From the IMG/VR virus record IMGVR_UViG_3300030101_001574, positions 1 to 30,715 of that record: 30,715 nucleotides of DNA. One strand, 5' to 3'. Origin of the DNA: a virus. Position numbers and translations under genes: made by a program. Below are positions 1-7,250 of this stretch, piece by piece. The notes under the pieces were generated by a model. The model was not told where the DNA came from. It saw nothing but the letters and a program-made list of their open reading frames with translations, and ran no database searches. How positions within the stretch are numbered: position 1 is the stretch's first letter; every line of letters begins with the position of its first letter.

Positions 1-272
1 TGTTATAGTTGTTATTTTAATTTGTATTTATTTTTTTTCTGTTTACAATACCTGTTTGTGATCTTAACCAAAGTTTTTTTATTCTTAATTTTTTTTCAAT
101 TTCTGCATATTTTTGATTTTTGTTATATACTTTTTTTTGATATATTTTATTATGTATTTTATTATACTTTGGTAAAAATTTTCTTATATACTTTTCTTCT
201 AATCTGTTTACTTCTTTACTTGTAGTAAAATCACCTAAATTTTCTATAATTGTCCAAGAATCAAATTCCTTA
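1..272. repeat. Left copy of imperfect terminal direct repeat
   Basis: These bases match 30304-30715 nearly base for base, with scattered substitutions and single-base indels. The exception is one block (30412-30555 in the right copy) that is replaced here by a single codon near 111-113. The repeat covers the 3' part of a GIY-YIG endonuclease gene. The right copy stops exactly at the window edge, at the base equivalent to 272, as expected when a circular or terminally redundant genome is cut inside this gene. Confidence 0.85.
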
Positions 273-418
273 AAACTTGATAAATGTGTACTTAATCTAT
301 TAAGTATATTAGTAGATTGTCCAATATAAACTATTTCATTATTACTTATTAAAGCATATATTATATAACAATGTTTTATTTCTCTTTTACTACTTAATAT
401 TTCTTTTTTTGTTTTCAT
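17..418 (-). CDS. GIY-YIG family endonuclease (short form)
   Basis: This 133-residue protein has a GIY-YIG nuclease domain in its first 90 residues. The two signature strands read IIYAL (19-23) and VYIGQS (30-35). Arg41 lies in the NILNRLSTH helix, the acidic pair Glu74/Glu75 is in RLEEKYIRKF, and Asn86 follows KY, which agrees with the catalytic Arg/Glu/Asn pattern of the family. The lysine-rich tail (about 92-133) is probably DNA binding. Such phage genes are usually free-standing homing-type nicking or cleaving enzymes. A longer version of the same gene, with an HTH block inserted at the domain junction, enters the window from the right edge. The C-terminal few residues differ because of a length change in an A-run. 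The product assignment is firm; the homing role is inference. Confidence 0.8.
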   Translation of the reverse strand: MKTKKEILSSKREIKHCYIIYALISNNEIVYIGQSTNILNRLSTHLSSFKEFDSWTIIENLGDFTTSKEVNRLEEKYIRKFLPKYNKIHNKIYQKKVYNKNQKYAEIEKKLRIKKLWLRSQTGIVNRKKINTN

Positions 419-495
419 TAACGATAATTATTAGTGTATAAAGTTATGAATATGGAATGGCTAAAAGTTTTTTTATTAAAATAATTTTATTAACA

Positions 496-630
496 TTATC
501 TTCCTTGTCCTCTATATTTCTTTGTATAATTTTTGGAAGATTTTATGTTTGAAGTTTTGGTTTTACTATGTATTCCTTTTCTTCTAATTTTCTTTTTTTG
601 GTAGTGAATAACTTTTTGTTTCCTTGCCAT
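496..630 (-). CDS. Small basic protein, 44 aa
   Basis: This short gene begins with ATG overlapping the TAA of the holin gene (TAATG), which supports translation. The product starts MARKQKVIHYQKKKIRRKG and ends KKYRGQGR, and about one third of its residues are Lys or Arg. I recall similar small basic proteins (pattern KRKG-HAKTKTS...KNYxKxYRGQG) next to lysis genes in marine Bacteroidetes phages, but no function is known to me. It resembles neither a membrane protein nor a catalytic domain. A nucleic-acid-binding role would be a guess. Confidence 0.65.
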   Translation of the reverse strand: MARKQKVIHYQKKKIRRKGIHSKTKTSNIKSSKNYTKKYRGQGR

Positions 631-1046
631 TATTTGTGTTTGTTATTACCAAATACTTTTTCTACACCTCTGCTACCAAAGTAACCACCAATAACTATAG
701 AAAGTAACCCTGTTATAGAATCTAAAGGATATCCTAAATACCAACCTACAACATAACTTACTGTTAAAAATACAAGTGTTAATGGTCTTACATTACTTGC
801 TAACCATGAACCTGATCTTGCATCTGCTACCCATCTTTTTGTAGTACCATCTATTTCTGCTCTTTCTATATCAAGTTTTTTAAGTGCTATAGTTTTATCT
901 TCATCAGACATTTCACTACCACCAATAATTGCTTGTATAACACTTCCTGCAAGTGTATCACCTGCTACTGCACCAACTACATTAGGTATCTTATCAAGTA
1001 GAAACTGACCTACTTTGGTATCTTTAAACTTCTTTTTTTCAGGCAT
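630..1046 (-). CDS. Holin, 3TM family
   Basis: This 138-residue protein matches the pattern of the Holin_3TMs family. A charged N-terminal part includes KFKDTKVGQFLLDKIPN and a glycine/alanine-rich first hydrophobic segment (about 22-42). A conserved amphipathic link follows (RWVADARSGSWLASNVRPLT, about 71-90), then two strongly hydrophobic segments (about 88-107 and 110-128). It sits directly downstream of the M15 peptidase gene, forming a compact lysis cassette. The expected role is to open the inner membrane at the end of infection so that endolysin reaches peptidoglycan. The family call rests on the S-W-L-x-x-N-V-R-P-L-T motif and the membrane topology. Confidence 0.75.
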   Translation of the reverse strand: MPEKKKFKDTKVGQFLLDKIPNVVGAVAGDTLAGSVIQAIIGGSEMSDEDKTIALKKLDIERAEIDGTTKRWVADARSGSWLASNVRPLTLVFLTVSYVVGWYLGYPLDSITGLLSIVIGGYFGSRGVEKVFGNNKHK

Positions 1047-1064
1047 ATTGTAGATCCTACTGTA

Positions 1065-1421
1065 TTAGTAAACCCAAACTGAATTGTTTTTATCTGCATC
1101 TGTATCACAATGGATAAAGGTTTTTGCAACACCAATTCTTTTAAAACCTGCTCTGATAAGTGCATTGAGTATAATGTATCTTTCGTTACCTGATGATACT
1201 GCAACATCTGCTGCAATTCCTTTAAGGTGTGATGAATTTTTAACACCACCAACTTTTTCATTATGTTCTGCTGTTCTATAACCACTTGTGATTTTAAAGG
1301 GGATACCTGCAATCTCTCTTGCTTGTTCAAGTTTGTGCAAAAAATCAAAGTCCATATTTTTACCACTATTAGGTAAAGATGGACAATCAAACTCTGAAAG
1401 TTCAAAGTATTTTAAATTCAT
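1065..1421 (-). CDS. Endolysin, M15 (VanY/Peptidase_M15_3-like) zinc peptidase
   Basis: At 118 residues this is the size of a single-domain Peptidase_M15_3 phage lysin. The zinc site is visible: SSHLKGIAADVAV (about 63-75) carries the SxHxxGxAxD signature with the metal-binding His and Asp. FIHCDTDADK near the C-terminus carries the third ligand region. The N-terminus (FELSEFDCPSLPNSG) and the FKITSGYRTAEHN segment are also typical. Enzymes of this group cleave peptide bonds in peptidoglycan stem peptides. No signal peptide is seen, so release depends on the adjacent holin. The ATG overlaps the preceding stop (ATGA), and TATTGTA lies just upstream on the coding strand. Confidence 0.88.
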   Translation of the reverse strand: MNLKYFELSEFDCPSLPNSGKNMDFDFLHKLEQAREIAGIPFKITSGYRTAEHNEKVGGVKNSSHLKGIAADVAVSSGNERYIILNALIRAGFKRIGVAKTFIHCDTDADKNNSVWVY

Positions 1422-1573
1422 GTTACAATAGAATGTATAACTTTAAAAAACAATAAGAATACAACAAGTCCTATAAATATAATTTTTCCCTTGTCAAATA
1501 TTCTTTCACTTTCTAAATTAGTTTCTACATAGTGTACTACTTTTCTTTTTACTAAATCCCAATACTCTTTCAT
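1418..1573 (-). CDS. Small single-pass membrane protein, 51 aa
   Basis: This ORF runs from ATG at 1573 to TGA at 1418, and the stop overlaps the endolysin start (ATGA). Residues 1-30 are charged (MKEYWDLVKRKVVHYVETNL). Residues about 31-50 form one hydrophobic helix (IIFIGLVVFLLFFKV). Between the microprotein above and the endolysin below, it is part of the lysis operon. It could be a pinholin-like or spanin-like accessory, or a regulator of the holin. There is no lipobox cysteine, which argues against an outer-membrane spanin. Function not recognised. Confidence 0.65.
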   Translation of the reverse strand: MKEYWDLVKRKVVHYVETNLESERIFDKGKIIFIGLVVFLLFFKVIHSIVT

Positions 1574-1575
1574 CT

Positions 1576-1653
1576 TTATTTATTTATGTGTGATCCATCA
1601 CAATTACCTTGTGGGTTTTGTGTGTTACCACATTCACATTTTGGTTTATTCAT
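1576..1653 (-). CDS. CDGSH-like microprotein, 25 aa
   Basis: A 25-codon ORF starts at ATG 1653, overlapping the end of the upstream gene by 8 bases, and stops two bases before the next ATG. The product begins MNKPKCECGNTQNPQG and continues NCDGSH. This resembles the CDGSH iron-sulfur signature (C-x-C-x2-[ST]-x3-P-x-C-D-G-[SAT]-H): three cysteines, Thr, Pro and the terminal CDGSH are all present. The spacing between the second and third cysteines is one residue longer than canonical. CDGSH proteins bind 2Fe-2S clusters through 3 Cys and 1 His. Whether 25 residues can hold a cluster is unknown; zinc or no metal is possible. The tight packing favours a real gene. Confidence 0.6.
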   Translation of the reverse strand: MNKPKCECGNTQNPQGNCDGSHINK

Positions 1654-2062
1654 TTCTTTTATTTTTAGGTGGATTATTCTTATCATCAAAATCTATAGCT
1701 GCTTTGAGTATAATTTTATCCATTACGTTTTCTTGATTCTCTAACATTTGCTTTTGCAAATCTATTACCATTGCTTCTAATTGATCTTTTGCAGAAACTA
1801 AAAGTTCTATATGGTGTTCTTTTTTCTCTAATGCTTGTTTAAGTGCATTTACATCATCAGGTTTGGTTCCACTTATAGTGCTTATAATTATTGGGATACT
1901 TGCTGATATTGTTCCAATGAGCATCATTACAACCTCTTTGTTTGAATCAAGTACAGGAAACTGTAATAAAGTTACAATAATACCAATTACAAAAAGAAAG
2001 ATAAATAAACTTCCTGCATAGTGCCTTATCTCTTTTGCTACACCATTTCTTGGTAAACTCAT
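1646..2062 (-). CDS. Membrane protein with coiled-coil tail (lysis region)
   Basis: This 138-residue product has two hydrophobic segments: about 18-35 (LFIFLFVIGIIVTLL) and about 45-62 (MMLIGTISASIPIIISTIS). A long helical, probably coiled-coil segment follows (about 70-118, NALKQALEKKEHHIELLVSAK and onward), then a charged end. Its place upstream of the endolysin and holin, together with its topology, suggests a second holin, antiholin or spanin-like protein. I cannot place it in a named family. The start overlaps the upstream 47-aa ORF (ATGA), consistent with coupled translation. Confidence 0.7.
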   Translation of the reverse strand: MSLPRNGVAKEIRHYAGSLFIFLFVIGIIVTLLQFPVLDSNKEVVMMLIGTISASIPIIISTISGTKPDDVNALKQALEKKEHHIELLVSAKDQLEAMVIDLQKQMLENQENVMDKIILKAAIDFDDKNNPPKNKRNE

Positions 2063-2202
2063 TTCTTTAACTTTTTATAAATTCCTATCATACTATATAT
2101 TGTCGCAGATACTAAACTTAATACTTGTAGAACAGGAGTTACATCTTGCATACTTATTGTTAATGCTAAAACTGTTAATCCTATTGTTCTAAAATCTTCC
2201 AT
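2059..2202 (-). CDS. Small hydrophobic protein, 47 aa
   Basis: An ATG at 2202 opens a 47-codon ORF ending in TGA at 2059, overlapping the next start as ATGA. It begins MEDFRTIGLTVLALTIS, has a weakly hydrophobic middle (VLQVLSLVSATIYSMIGIY) and ends in a lysine cluster (KKLKK). It may be one or two short membrane helices with a cytoplasmic basic end. It lies 3 bases downstream of the tail-tip gene and opens the lysis block. No family recognised. Confidence 0.6.
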   Translation of the reverse strand: MEDFRTIGLTVLALTISMQDVTPVLQVLSLVSATIYSMIGIYKKLKK

Positions 2203-2205
2203 TGT

Positions 2206-3237
2206 TCATGCAATTGCCCAATATAAAATTGTGTCATTAAGTTTGTTTATAGATGTGTCTGTTGTTGCAAGTTGAAAGCCATCAGTTAAAAAATTAACTT
2301 GGTCAAATGATGTTTGTTCAGGTCCATTAGTGTCTGCATTTATATAATTTGCTCTTGGATTCGAAGTATCTCTTGTGCTGTCAATTATCCTCCAATTAGT
2401 TCCTGTTGTATCTCTTGATTTTAACATAAGCCAAGATGGTGCAAAACCCGTTGTCACTGTTGGCCCTGTTGCACTTCCATTGCCCGTATAACTTCCAAAT
2501 TTCTGAAAACCTGCCACATCATGCCAACAATATGCCAAAACATTACTGCTGTTTGAAACTGTATAATTTGACCTCGTACTTATTACACTACTTGTAAAGG
2601 CTTGTTGACCCCATATCCTCGAATCTTGTGTCAATCCTGCTTCATTAAAATTTTCATTTAAATATAAAAAGTTCTGTTCAGCACTTAATCCTTTATGAAA
2701 AACAAACCAATTACCTCCTGAACCAAAATTTCGTAAAAATACCATGTCAGGTTTGGCATTGAGTCCATGTCCAATAGTAAAGTTTTGCTCCGATGATGGT
2801 GATGTAAATGTAAGTGCTGAAAATCCTGCTTCAGTGTTTGCCCTTACAGAACTTGTTACTGAACCATCATTATTTGTAGCTGTTGAAGATGCGCCTTTCC
2901 AATTCCAAGAAACAAAATTGTGACCACTTCTGTTAGTGCCTGTGTAACTACCTAAAGTAAAACCATCTGAATTAAAACTTGTTAGAGAACCACTATCAGA
3001 AAATTGTGAGTCTGCTGTATTACTGTATATTGTTTGCTCAACACCTCTGATTGAATCATATAACATATGTGGTTCACCAATATCTCTATTTTTTGTCCAC
3101 ACCAAAGATGGTTCAAATGCCAAGCCTGTTATTGATTGGGATGATGGTGATGTGCCTGTGTAAAGTTTTGTCTGAAAATGGTCTGTTGCAGTAATTCCAT
3201 CTGCTCCTGATTCAATAATTCTTTTTCCTAAACTCAT
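2206..3237 (-). CDS. Tail-associated/receptor-binding-like protein (DUF7483-like repeats)
   Basis: This 343-residue protein is rich in Ser, Thr, Asn, Gly and aromatics, as expected for beta-rich tail proteins. It carries segments I associate with the DUF7483-type module of marine phages: ITGLAFEPSLVWTKNRD (about 37-53), LYDSIRGVEQ, and FVSWNWKG (about 107-114). A second, looser copy of the pattern follows (GHGLNAKPDMVFLRNFGSGG, then VLAYCWHDVAGFQ). The third unit contains TGFAPSWLMLKSRD. The three KPDMV/PSLVW/PSWLM strands suggest an internally repeated lectin-like (concanavalin-type) fold. It is expected at the virion tip for host recognition, which is inference from composition and from its position after the fibre genes. 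Its ATG overlaps the preceding stop (TAATG). Confidence 0.68.
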   Translation of the reverse strand: MSLGKRIIESGADGITATDHFQTKLYTGTSPSSQSITGLAFEPSLVWTKNRDIGEPHMLYDSIRGVEQTIYSNTADSQFSDSGSLTSFNSDGFTLGSYTGTNRSGHNFVSWNWKGASSTATNNDGSVTSSVRANTEAGFSALTFTSPSSEQNFTIGHGLNAKPDMVFLRNFGSGGNWFVFHKGLSAEQNFLYLNENFNEAGLTQDSRIWGQQAFTSSVISTRSNYTVSNSSNVLAYCWHDVAGFQKFGSYTGNGSATGPTVTTGFAPSWLMLKSRDTTGTNWRIIDSTRDTSNPRANYINADTNGPEQTSFDQVNFLTDGFQLATTDTSINKLNDTILYWAIA

Positions 3238-3704
3238 TATCTAAAACTTGGAAGTTTATAATCTACAATAGCAGCTTTTGTTGTTAAGGAGTTTATTTCA
3301 GATTCTTTTGTTGCACATTCTGTTCTTAATGCTGCTCTTGCATCTAATATTGATTTTGGTGTCGCAACACCCTCTTGTGATCTTATCAAGTACCAATCAG
3401 TTGTAGCTAATTTGCTTTTATAGATGCTTTTTAAGTTTGCAATCTTTTGTGCTTTGAGTTCAGATACAGATAGACTAAAGGTTTTATTTTTAACAGGATA
3501 TTTAAATACTTTATTTTTAGAATCCCATTTTATTTCTCCATACTCTTGACTGTCTTTTATTGCAGGTTTTTCTACATCGTAAAAGCCATAACTCTCAAGT
3601 TTTTCTTTTGAAAATGTATCAAACCCACAAATTACAGCACCCCAATTTTTGGGTGTACTGTTAAACACTTTTATCTCTCCGTTACTATCTTTTATTGCTT
3701 TCAT
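3237..3704 (-). CDS. Tail fibre assembly-like protein
   Basis: This is 155 residues long. Its C-terminal half resembles the tail region of fibre assembly/DUF4376-type proteins: KIANLKSIYKSKLATTDWYL (about 89-108), an Arg-x-x-E turn, PKSILDARAALRTECATKE, and the ending VDYKLPSF. The TDWY...R...A..R...C pattern is common in small proteins paired with phage fibres. The N-terminal part (MKAIKDSNGEIKVFNSTP) looks like a beta-strand substrate-mimic segment. It lies between a fibre-like gene (upstream) and the tail-tip protein (downstream), which fits a chaperone for fibre trimerisation or a minor fibre subunit. The assignment is by pattern only. Confidence 0.55.
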   Translation of the reverse strand: MKAIKDSNGEIKVFNSTPKNWGAVICGFDTFSKEKLESYGFYDVEKPAIKDSQEYGEIKWDSKNKVFKYPVKNKTFSLSVSELKAQKIANLKSIYKSKLATTDWYLIRSQEGVATPKSILDARAALRTECATKESEINSLTTKAAIVDYKLPSFR

Positions 3705-3706
3705 AA

Positions 3707-4276
3707 TTATGGTGTTGTATCAACTGTTATTTTTCCAACTGAATAGTTTATAATCGCTGCTGAATCTGTATCATCGACACAAACAACTTGAATTAAATTC
3801 TTTTCCGAAGTGTCAAAATCAGTTGTTCCTATTTTGTTAATTGTTGTACTTGAAAAATTTGTTGCTAATGTTATTGCTGCACTACTTAATGTTCCTGTCA
3901 TATGAATGTCAATTACTTGCCCAAGTTTCATATTTTGAATTGTAAGTGTAGCTGTTGCAACATTACCTGTAAGTAAAAATGTTGTAGCTGTTGAAGCATC
4001 TAAATTTTGACTACCTGTTGATGAACTTGTTGCTTTTGCAGTATATCTTGGTTCTAATTTAGCATGTGTAATCCCATCATCTAAAAGAGATATCGTTACT
4101 GCTCCTGTTGCTGAATCTCTTGCTATTGGTGCTGTTGCTGTTATACTGCCTACATCACCTGCATCATCAGTATATAATTCAGTAAAATTTGAATTTATTT
4201 TAGTAAAAGCTGAACGTAGCGTATCCCCTGTTCCATCATTTGCTGTTGTACCAACTCCTATAGTTTGTTGTGCCAT
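3707..4276 (-). CDS. Tail fibre/spike-like structural protein
   Basis: This 189-residue product starts with a motif seen at the N-terminus of many phage fibre and spike proteins: MAQQTIGVGTTANDGTGDTL, then RSAFTKINSNFTELY. That module is thought to attach the fibre to the tail. The remainder is Ser/Thr/Ala-rich beta sequence (TATAPIARDSATGAVTISLL, then the SSSTGSQNLDAS segment), with no catalytic motif. The two genes downstream are a fibre-assembly-like protein and a lectin-like tip protein, so the three probably build the adsorption apparatus. The role comes from the N-terminal motif and context. Confidence 0.65.
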   Translation of the reverse strand: MAQQTIGVGTTANDGTGDTLRSAFTKINSNFTELYTDDAGDVGSITATAPIARDSATGAVTISLLDDGITHAKLEPRYTAKATSSSTGSQNLDASTATTFLLTGNVATATLTIQNMKLGQVIDIHMTGTLSSAAITLATNFSSTTINKIGTTDFDTSEKNLIQVVCVDDTDSAAIINYSVGKITVDTTP

Positions 4277-4287
4277 ATTTTTATTTT

Positions 4288-4455
4288 TTAATATTCTGTT
4301 GCATCTGCTGTAAATTGAGTAGTGTCTGCTGTTTCCAAAGTGGTGTCTGCAGTAAATAATGAACCATCAGCATCAAAAGGGTATACGATACCCCAACCAT
4401 TTGCTTCATTAACATTACCCCACCAACTAACTGAATAAATTGATCCATAACTCAT
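4288..4455 (-). CDS. Small conserved phage protein, 55 aa (SWWG...FTADTT type)
   Basis: The ATG at 4455 is preceded by TATTGTATTA on the coding strand, one of the recurrent start elements of this genome. The product reads MSYGSIYSVSWWGNVNEANG at its start and ends with repeats of T-A-D-[TA]-T (FTADTTL, TADTTQ, FTADATEY). Small proteins of this pattern are common just upstream of fibre genes in marine phages. They are probably minor virion or fibre-attachment components, but I know no demonstrated function. The TADTT triplication suggests a short beta-repeat. Confidence 0.65.
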   Translation of the reverse strand: MSYGSIYSVSWWGNVNEANGWGIVYPFDADGSLFTADTTLETADTTQFTADATEY

Positions 4456-4456
4456 A

Positions 4457-4564
4457 TTAATACAATAACTTTTTTTCTAATTTGTTATTTACTTTATTTA
4501 TATAATTCTGCAACTTTGTAATATTTTGTTGCTTTGGTTTGTATTTCTTTTTTATATTACCCAT
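4457..4564 (-). CDS. Small lysine-rich protein, 35 aa
   Basis: The ORF starts inside the last codons of the connector gene and stops one base before the ATG of the next small gene. The product begins MGNIKKKYKPKQQNITKLQN and is predicted helical and strongly basic. Tight packing on both sides is the only support, and it could be untranslated spacer. No family recognised. Confidence 0.4.
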   Translation of the reverse strand: MGNIKKKYKPKQQNITKLQNYINKVNNKLEKKLLY

Positions 4565-5058
4565 CCCTCAAAACTTGTTCCACCCTTATCAGGCATAACA
4601 TCTTCATTATTGTTTGTATAGTATTCAGGAAACTTACTCCCTGCGTTAAAACTTAAAAATTCTACTAATCTGTTAATATAATATTCTGCAGTATCTCTTT
4701 CCTTTTCCATTAGGAAATCTATTTCTTCTTTTGATACACCCTCTGCATTTTCACTTGATGGTTTAAATACACCCTTGTTTGCAATAGTGTAATTACTAAA
4801 AGGTAAATATTCTACCATTGTAAAATGTAGAAGTGCAGGTTTTACATATGTGTTTACTAATGTTAAGTAATCACCTGTTAAAGTACCTGCTATAATATCT
4901 GCTTGTATTTTATTGAGAAGATCTGTACCTAAATAATTCTCTATATGTTTATCTTGTGCAATCTTAACATACTGTATAAACTTATCAGTATCTACATTAC
5001 CATTCATTGCAGTAAATTTAACTACATCTTTCCTTGATATTAAAAGTGCTTCTGCCAT
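4552..5058 (-). CDS. Head-tail connector/adaptor-like protein
   Basis: This 168-residue helical protein lies 3 bases after the portal stop. It contains FIQYVKIAQDKHIENYLGTD (about 27-46), GDYLTLVNTYVKPALLHF and MEKERDTAEYYINRL, a pattern I recognise from DUF6712-type proteins next to portals in Bacteroidetes phages. The all-helical fold and length match gp6/gp15-type adaptors that dock on the portal ring and receive the tail stopper. The C-terminus (SKFPEYYTNNNEDVMPDKGG) is conserved in that group as I recall it. The family name is moderately certain; the adaptor role is inferred from position and fold class. Confidence 0.65.
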   Translation of the reverse strand: MAEALLISRKDVVKFTAMNGNVDTDKFIQYVKIAQDKHIENYLGTDLLNKIQADIIAGTLTGDYLTLVNTYVKPALLHFTMVEYLPFSNYTIANKGVFKPSSENAEGVSKEEIDFLMEKERDTAEYYINRLVEFLSFNAGSKFPEYYTNNNEDVMPDKGGTSFEGWVI

Positions 5059-5061
5059 ATC

Positions 5062-6816
5062 TTATCTATTTACAAATCCTTTTTTTGGCATATCAACAGG
5101 TCTTTTTGCAACTTTAGCATCATTTTTTTCAGGAACAAAACCCTCTTTTCTTGCCTTGTTTACACTTATCTCTGCATTTGGGTTTGTTGCATCAGGTCTT
5201 ACACCCTTTGCCATGTACGTTTTTCTCATCCAATAATGATGACAATTACCACCACCTTTGTACAACCATATATCATAAGTTGCAGCACCATTTAAACCCC
5301 ATCCTGCATTTACTGCTCTTTCACCCATTTGCATAATATCTTCTTTCCTATATATCTTTTTTGCATCAATCATTTTTTTACAAAAGTTTCTACTAACAGA
5401 TTTACCATTTCTTATAGTTTCTTTAAGTGGTTGGTATTGGTATCTTACTTTAAATTTAAGTACCTCATCATCTTCTTCTACCTCACCATCTTGTTCACTT
5501 TTAGAATTAGGTCTTGCTGAACCTGTAGATGCCAAACCAATCATTTTATCTAATGCTTCTTCTTGCTCGTAATCTACTTTTCTTTCATCAACAAGTTCCC
5601 AATTATCTAAATCTTCTTCTTCACCAAATTCTTGTAACAGATCGTACATTTCATCAGGTGTTTGTGGTACATCTTTTGCAAGTTTTACACCTGTTTCTTC
5701 TTCTCTTGCTTCATCAGTTATAGCATTATCTGTTTCTATAAATTCTAATGGTTGTAATGTTTTAAAGTATAGTTTTAATGATATTTTATTTACTGCTAAT
5801 ATCTGTTCTATACATTCTATAATTAAATCTTGATAAGGTTTTATAGTTATGTTGTTAAATAATAAAGATGCTGTTTTAATTTCATCTGCATTATTTCCTA
5901 AACCATTATTACCATCTCTGATACCTAAAAGTAAAGGTGAAGTTACTCTATGTGCTACCATAAGTTTTGTTGCACATTCTCTTGAAAGATATTCGTAGTG
6001 TTGTGGTGCATCATTTAATGGAATATCATCAACTGTTGTTTTGGATTCTGCATTGTTATTAAAAGCAATAATTACTTTCTCACCTCTTGTTCCTGTGAGT
6101 TTGTGCATTACATCATTCTTAATCTGTAACTGCTTTTCTCTATCAGGTATTCCATTCGAAAAATTTACTACCTTTGTTCCACTAAATCCATTTTGTACAT
6201 CATTTATAAGGTAATCTGCTATTTCTGATTCTAATTCTGCATATGCCAAACCACCTTGATAATCTACAGGGCAATAGTAATCATATCCTGATACATACTT
6301 TTTTACTATTTTTATTTCAGGTTCTTTACCATTACCAAAACCAAAAGCTGCTATTCTTTCAGGTTTATCTGTAGGTTTTATTTTACCCCAATCAGGAAAA
6401 TAATAGTATGCTTCTATATCACCATCATCATTATATTTTTCTGCTCTTAATGTTTGTCTTGGAAAATGTTCTGCTCTTATTACTTTACCATCTTTGTATA
6501 ATACTTGGAAAGATGCTTCACCTAATAGTTTTAAATCAAGTGCTACTTTTTTTAAGCAGTCATTATGTACAATACTTTTTAGTGCTGCATATTCATCTGT
6601 TTTTGTAGAACTATCTAATGCATCTAAACCTTTACCATAGATCATGTTAGATACACCATTTATAACAGCATTGTTTGTTGTGCTGTTTATGTATAAATCT
6701 ATAAGATATTGGTAGTAATTGTTATCATCACCATAAGCAACCCAATTTTTTCTTTTATCCTCTTTGATTTGGGGTTTATTGTATTGTGAAAGATTAACTA
6801 TGTGTAAGTTTTCCAT
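5062..6816 (-). CDS. Portal protein with extra C-terminal module
   Basis: This 584-residue product has a portal core in about its first 375 residues. It includes NWVAYGDDNNYYQYLIDLYI, then the NAVINGVSNMIYGKGL segment, and the stem/crown region AHRVTSPLLLGIRDGNNGLG followed by helix NADEIKTASLLFNNITIKPY. The portal forms the dodecameric DNA gate at one capsid vertex. An acidic linker (about 376-453) follows. The last 131 residues form a separate module with SRNFCKKMIDAKKIYRKEDI, WGLNGAATYDIWLYKGGGNC and HHYWMRKTYMAKGVRPDA. Similar modules are known to me in Bacteroidetes phage head proteins and proteases, without a known function. Most portals end where the linker begins, so this is a fusion. 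The start lies one base after the upstream stop region. Confidence 0.82.
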   Translation of the reverse strand: MENLHIVNLSQYNKPQIKEDKRKNWVAYGDDNNYYQYLIDLYINSTTNNAVINGVSNMIYGKGLDALDSSTKTDEYAALKSIVHNDCLKKVALDLKLLGEASFQVLYKDGKVIRAEHFPRQTLRAEKYNDDGDIEAYYYFPDWGKIKPTDKPERIAAFGFGNGKEPEIKIVKKYVSGYDYYCPVDYQGGLAYAELESEIADYLINDVQNGFSGTKVVNFSNGIPDREKQLQIKNDVMHKLTGTRGEKVIIAFNNNAESKTTVDDIPLNDAPQHYEYLSRECATKLMVAHRVTSPLLLGIRDGNNGLGNNADEIKTASLLFNNITIKPYQDLIIECIEQILAVNKISLKLYFKTLQPLEFIETDNAITDEAREEETGVKLAKDVPQTPDEMYDLLQEFGEEEDLDNWELVDERKVDYEQEEALDKMIGLASTGSARPNSKSEQDGEVEEDDEVLKFKVRYQYQPLKETIRNGKSVSRNFCKKMIDAKKIYRKEDIMQMGERAVNAGWGLNGAATYDIWLYKGGGNCHHYWMRKTYMAKGVRPDATNPNAEISVNKARKEGFVPEKNDAKVAKRPVDMPKKGFVNR

Positions 6817-6817
6817 G

Positions 6818-7159
6818 TTATAAAACTATAAATTCATTATCTGTACTATGTACTGTATATTCATTGTTGTTTACAGAATAAGAAGAAATTGTTTGGTTAG
6901 TGCAAAATATCTTATCTCTATAAATTAAGTTACTACCTTGTTTAATTTCTAATGTGTAAAAAGTATCTTCTACTAAAGTAAAGGTATTACTATATTGGTA
7001 ATAATAATCATTAGCAGTAAAAGAGGTTGTTGTTTGACTAAACACCTCTTTGTTTGTTGTTTCATCATTTATTTTAATCGTATAGGTTAAACCTGTTGTG
7101 TACGATCTTGGAATAAAATTAAACGTTTGGCTGCTACCTGACTGTTCTAATATAATCAT
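6818..7159 (-). CDS. Small beta-rich structural protein
   Basis: This 113-residue product is dominated by alternating hydrophobic and Thr/Ser residues (SGSSQTFNFIPRSYTTGLTY at 7-26), suggesting an all-beta fold. I have seen small proteins of this kind between capsid and portal genes in marine Bacteroidetes phages. Plausible roles are capsid decoration or joining; nothing in the sequence decides this. Upstream lies a terminator hairpin (7200-7223), so the gene probably starts a new transcription segment or is reached by read-through. TTTATTGTTATAT precedes its ATG. Confidence 0.6.
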   Translation of the reverse strand: MIILEQSGSSQTFNFIPRSYTTGLTYTIKINDETTNKEVFSQTTTSFTANDYYYQYSNTFTLVEDTFYTLEIKQGSNLIYRDKIFCTNQTISSYSVNNNEYTVHSTDNEFIVL

Positions 7160-7199
7160 ATATATAACAATAAATCTTTCTTGAATTTGTTATAATAAA

Positions 7200-7223
7200 A
7201 AGGGTAACATCTCTGCTACCCTT
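7200..7223 (-). terminator. Rho-independent terminator after putative tail tube gene
   Basis: On the minus strand, AAGGGTA and TACCCTT pair around a 10-base loop. The hairpin is followed by a T-rich stretch (complement of 7191-7199). It stands 28 bases beyond the stop of the 186-aa gene. Confidence 0.75.
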
Positions 7224-7250
7224 AAAATTACCAAATGAAAAAAAACTAAT

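Noticed and set aside
470-496. AT-only inverted repeat-like stretch after the 44-aa gene
   Set aside because: The arms do not pair fully and there is no GC-containing stem, so it is not convincing as a terminator.
1010-1405. Minus-strand frame of 131 codons overlapping the endolysin
   Set aside because: It is out of frame with the M15 peptidase, whose zinc motifs are clear, and it shows no recognisable domain.
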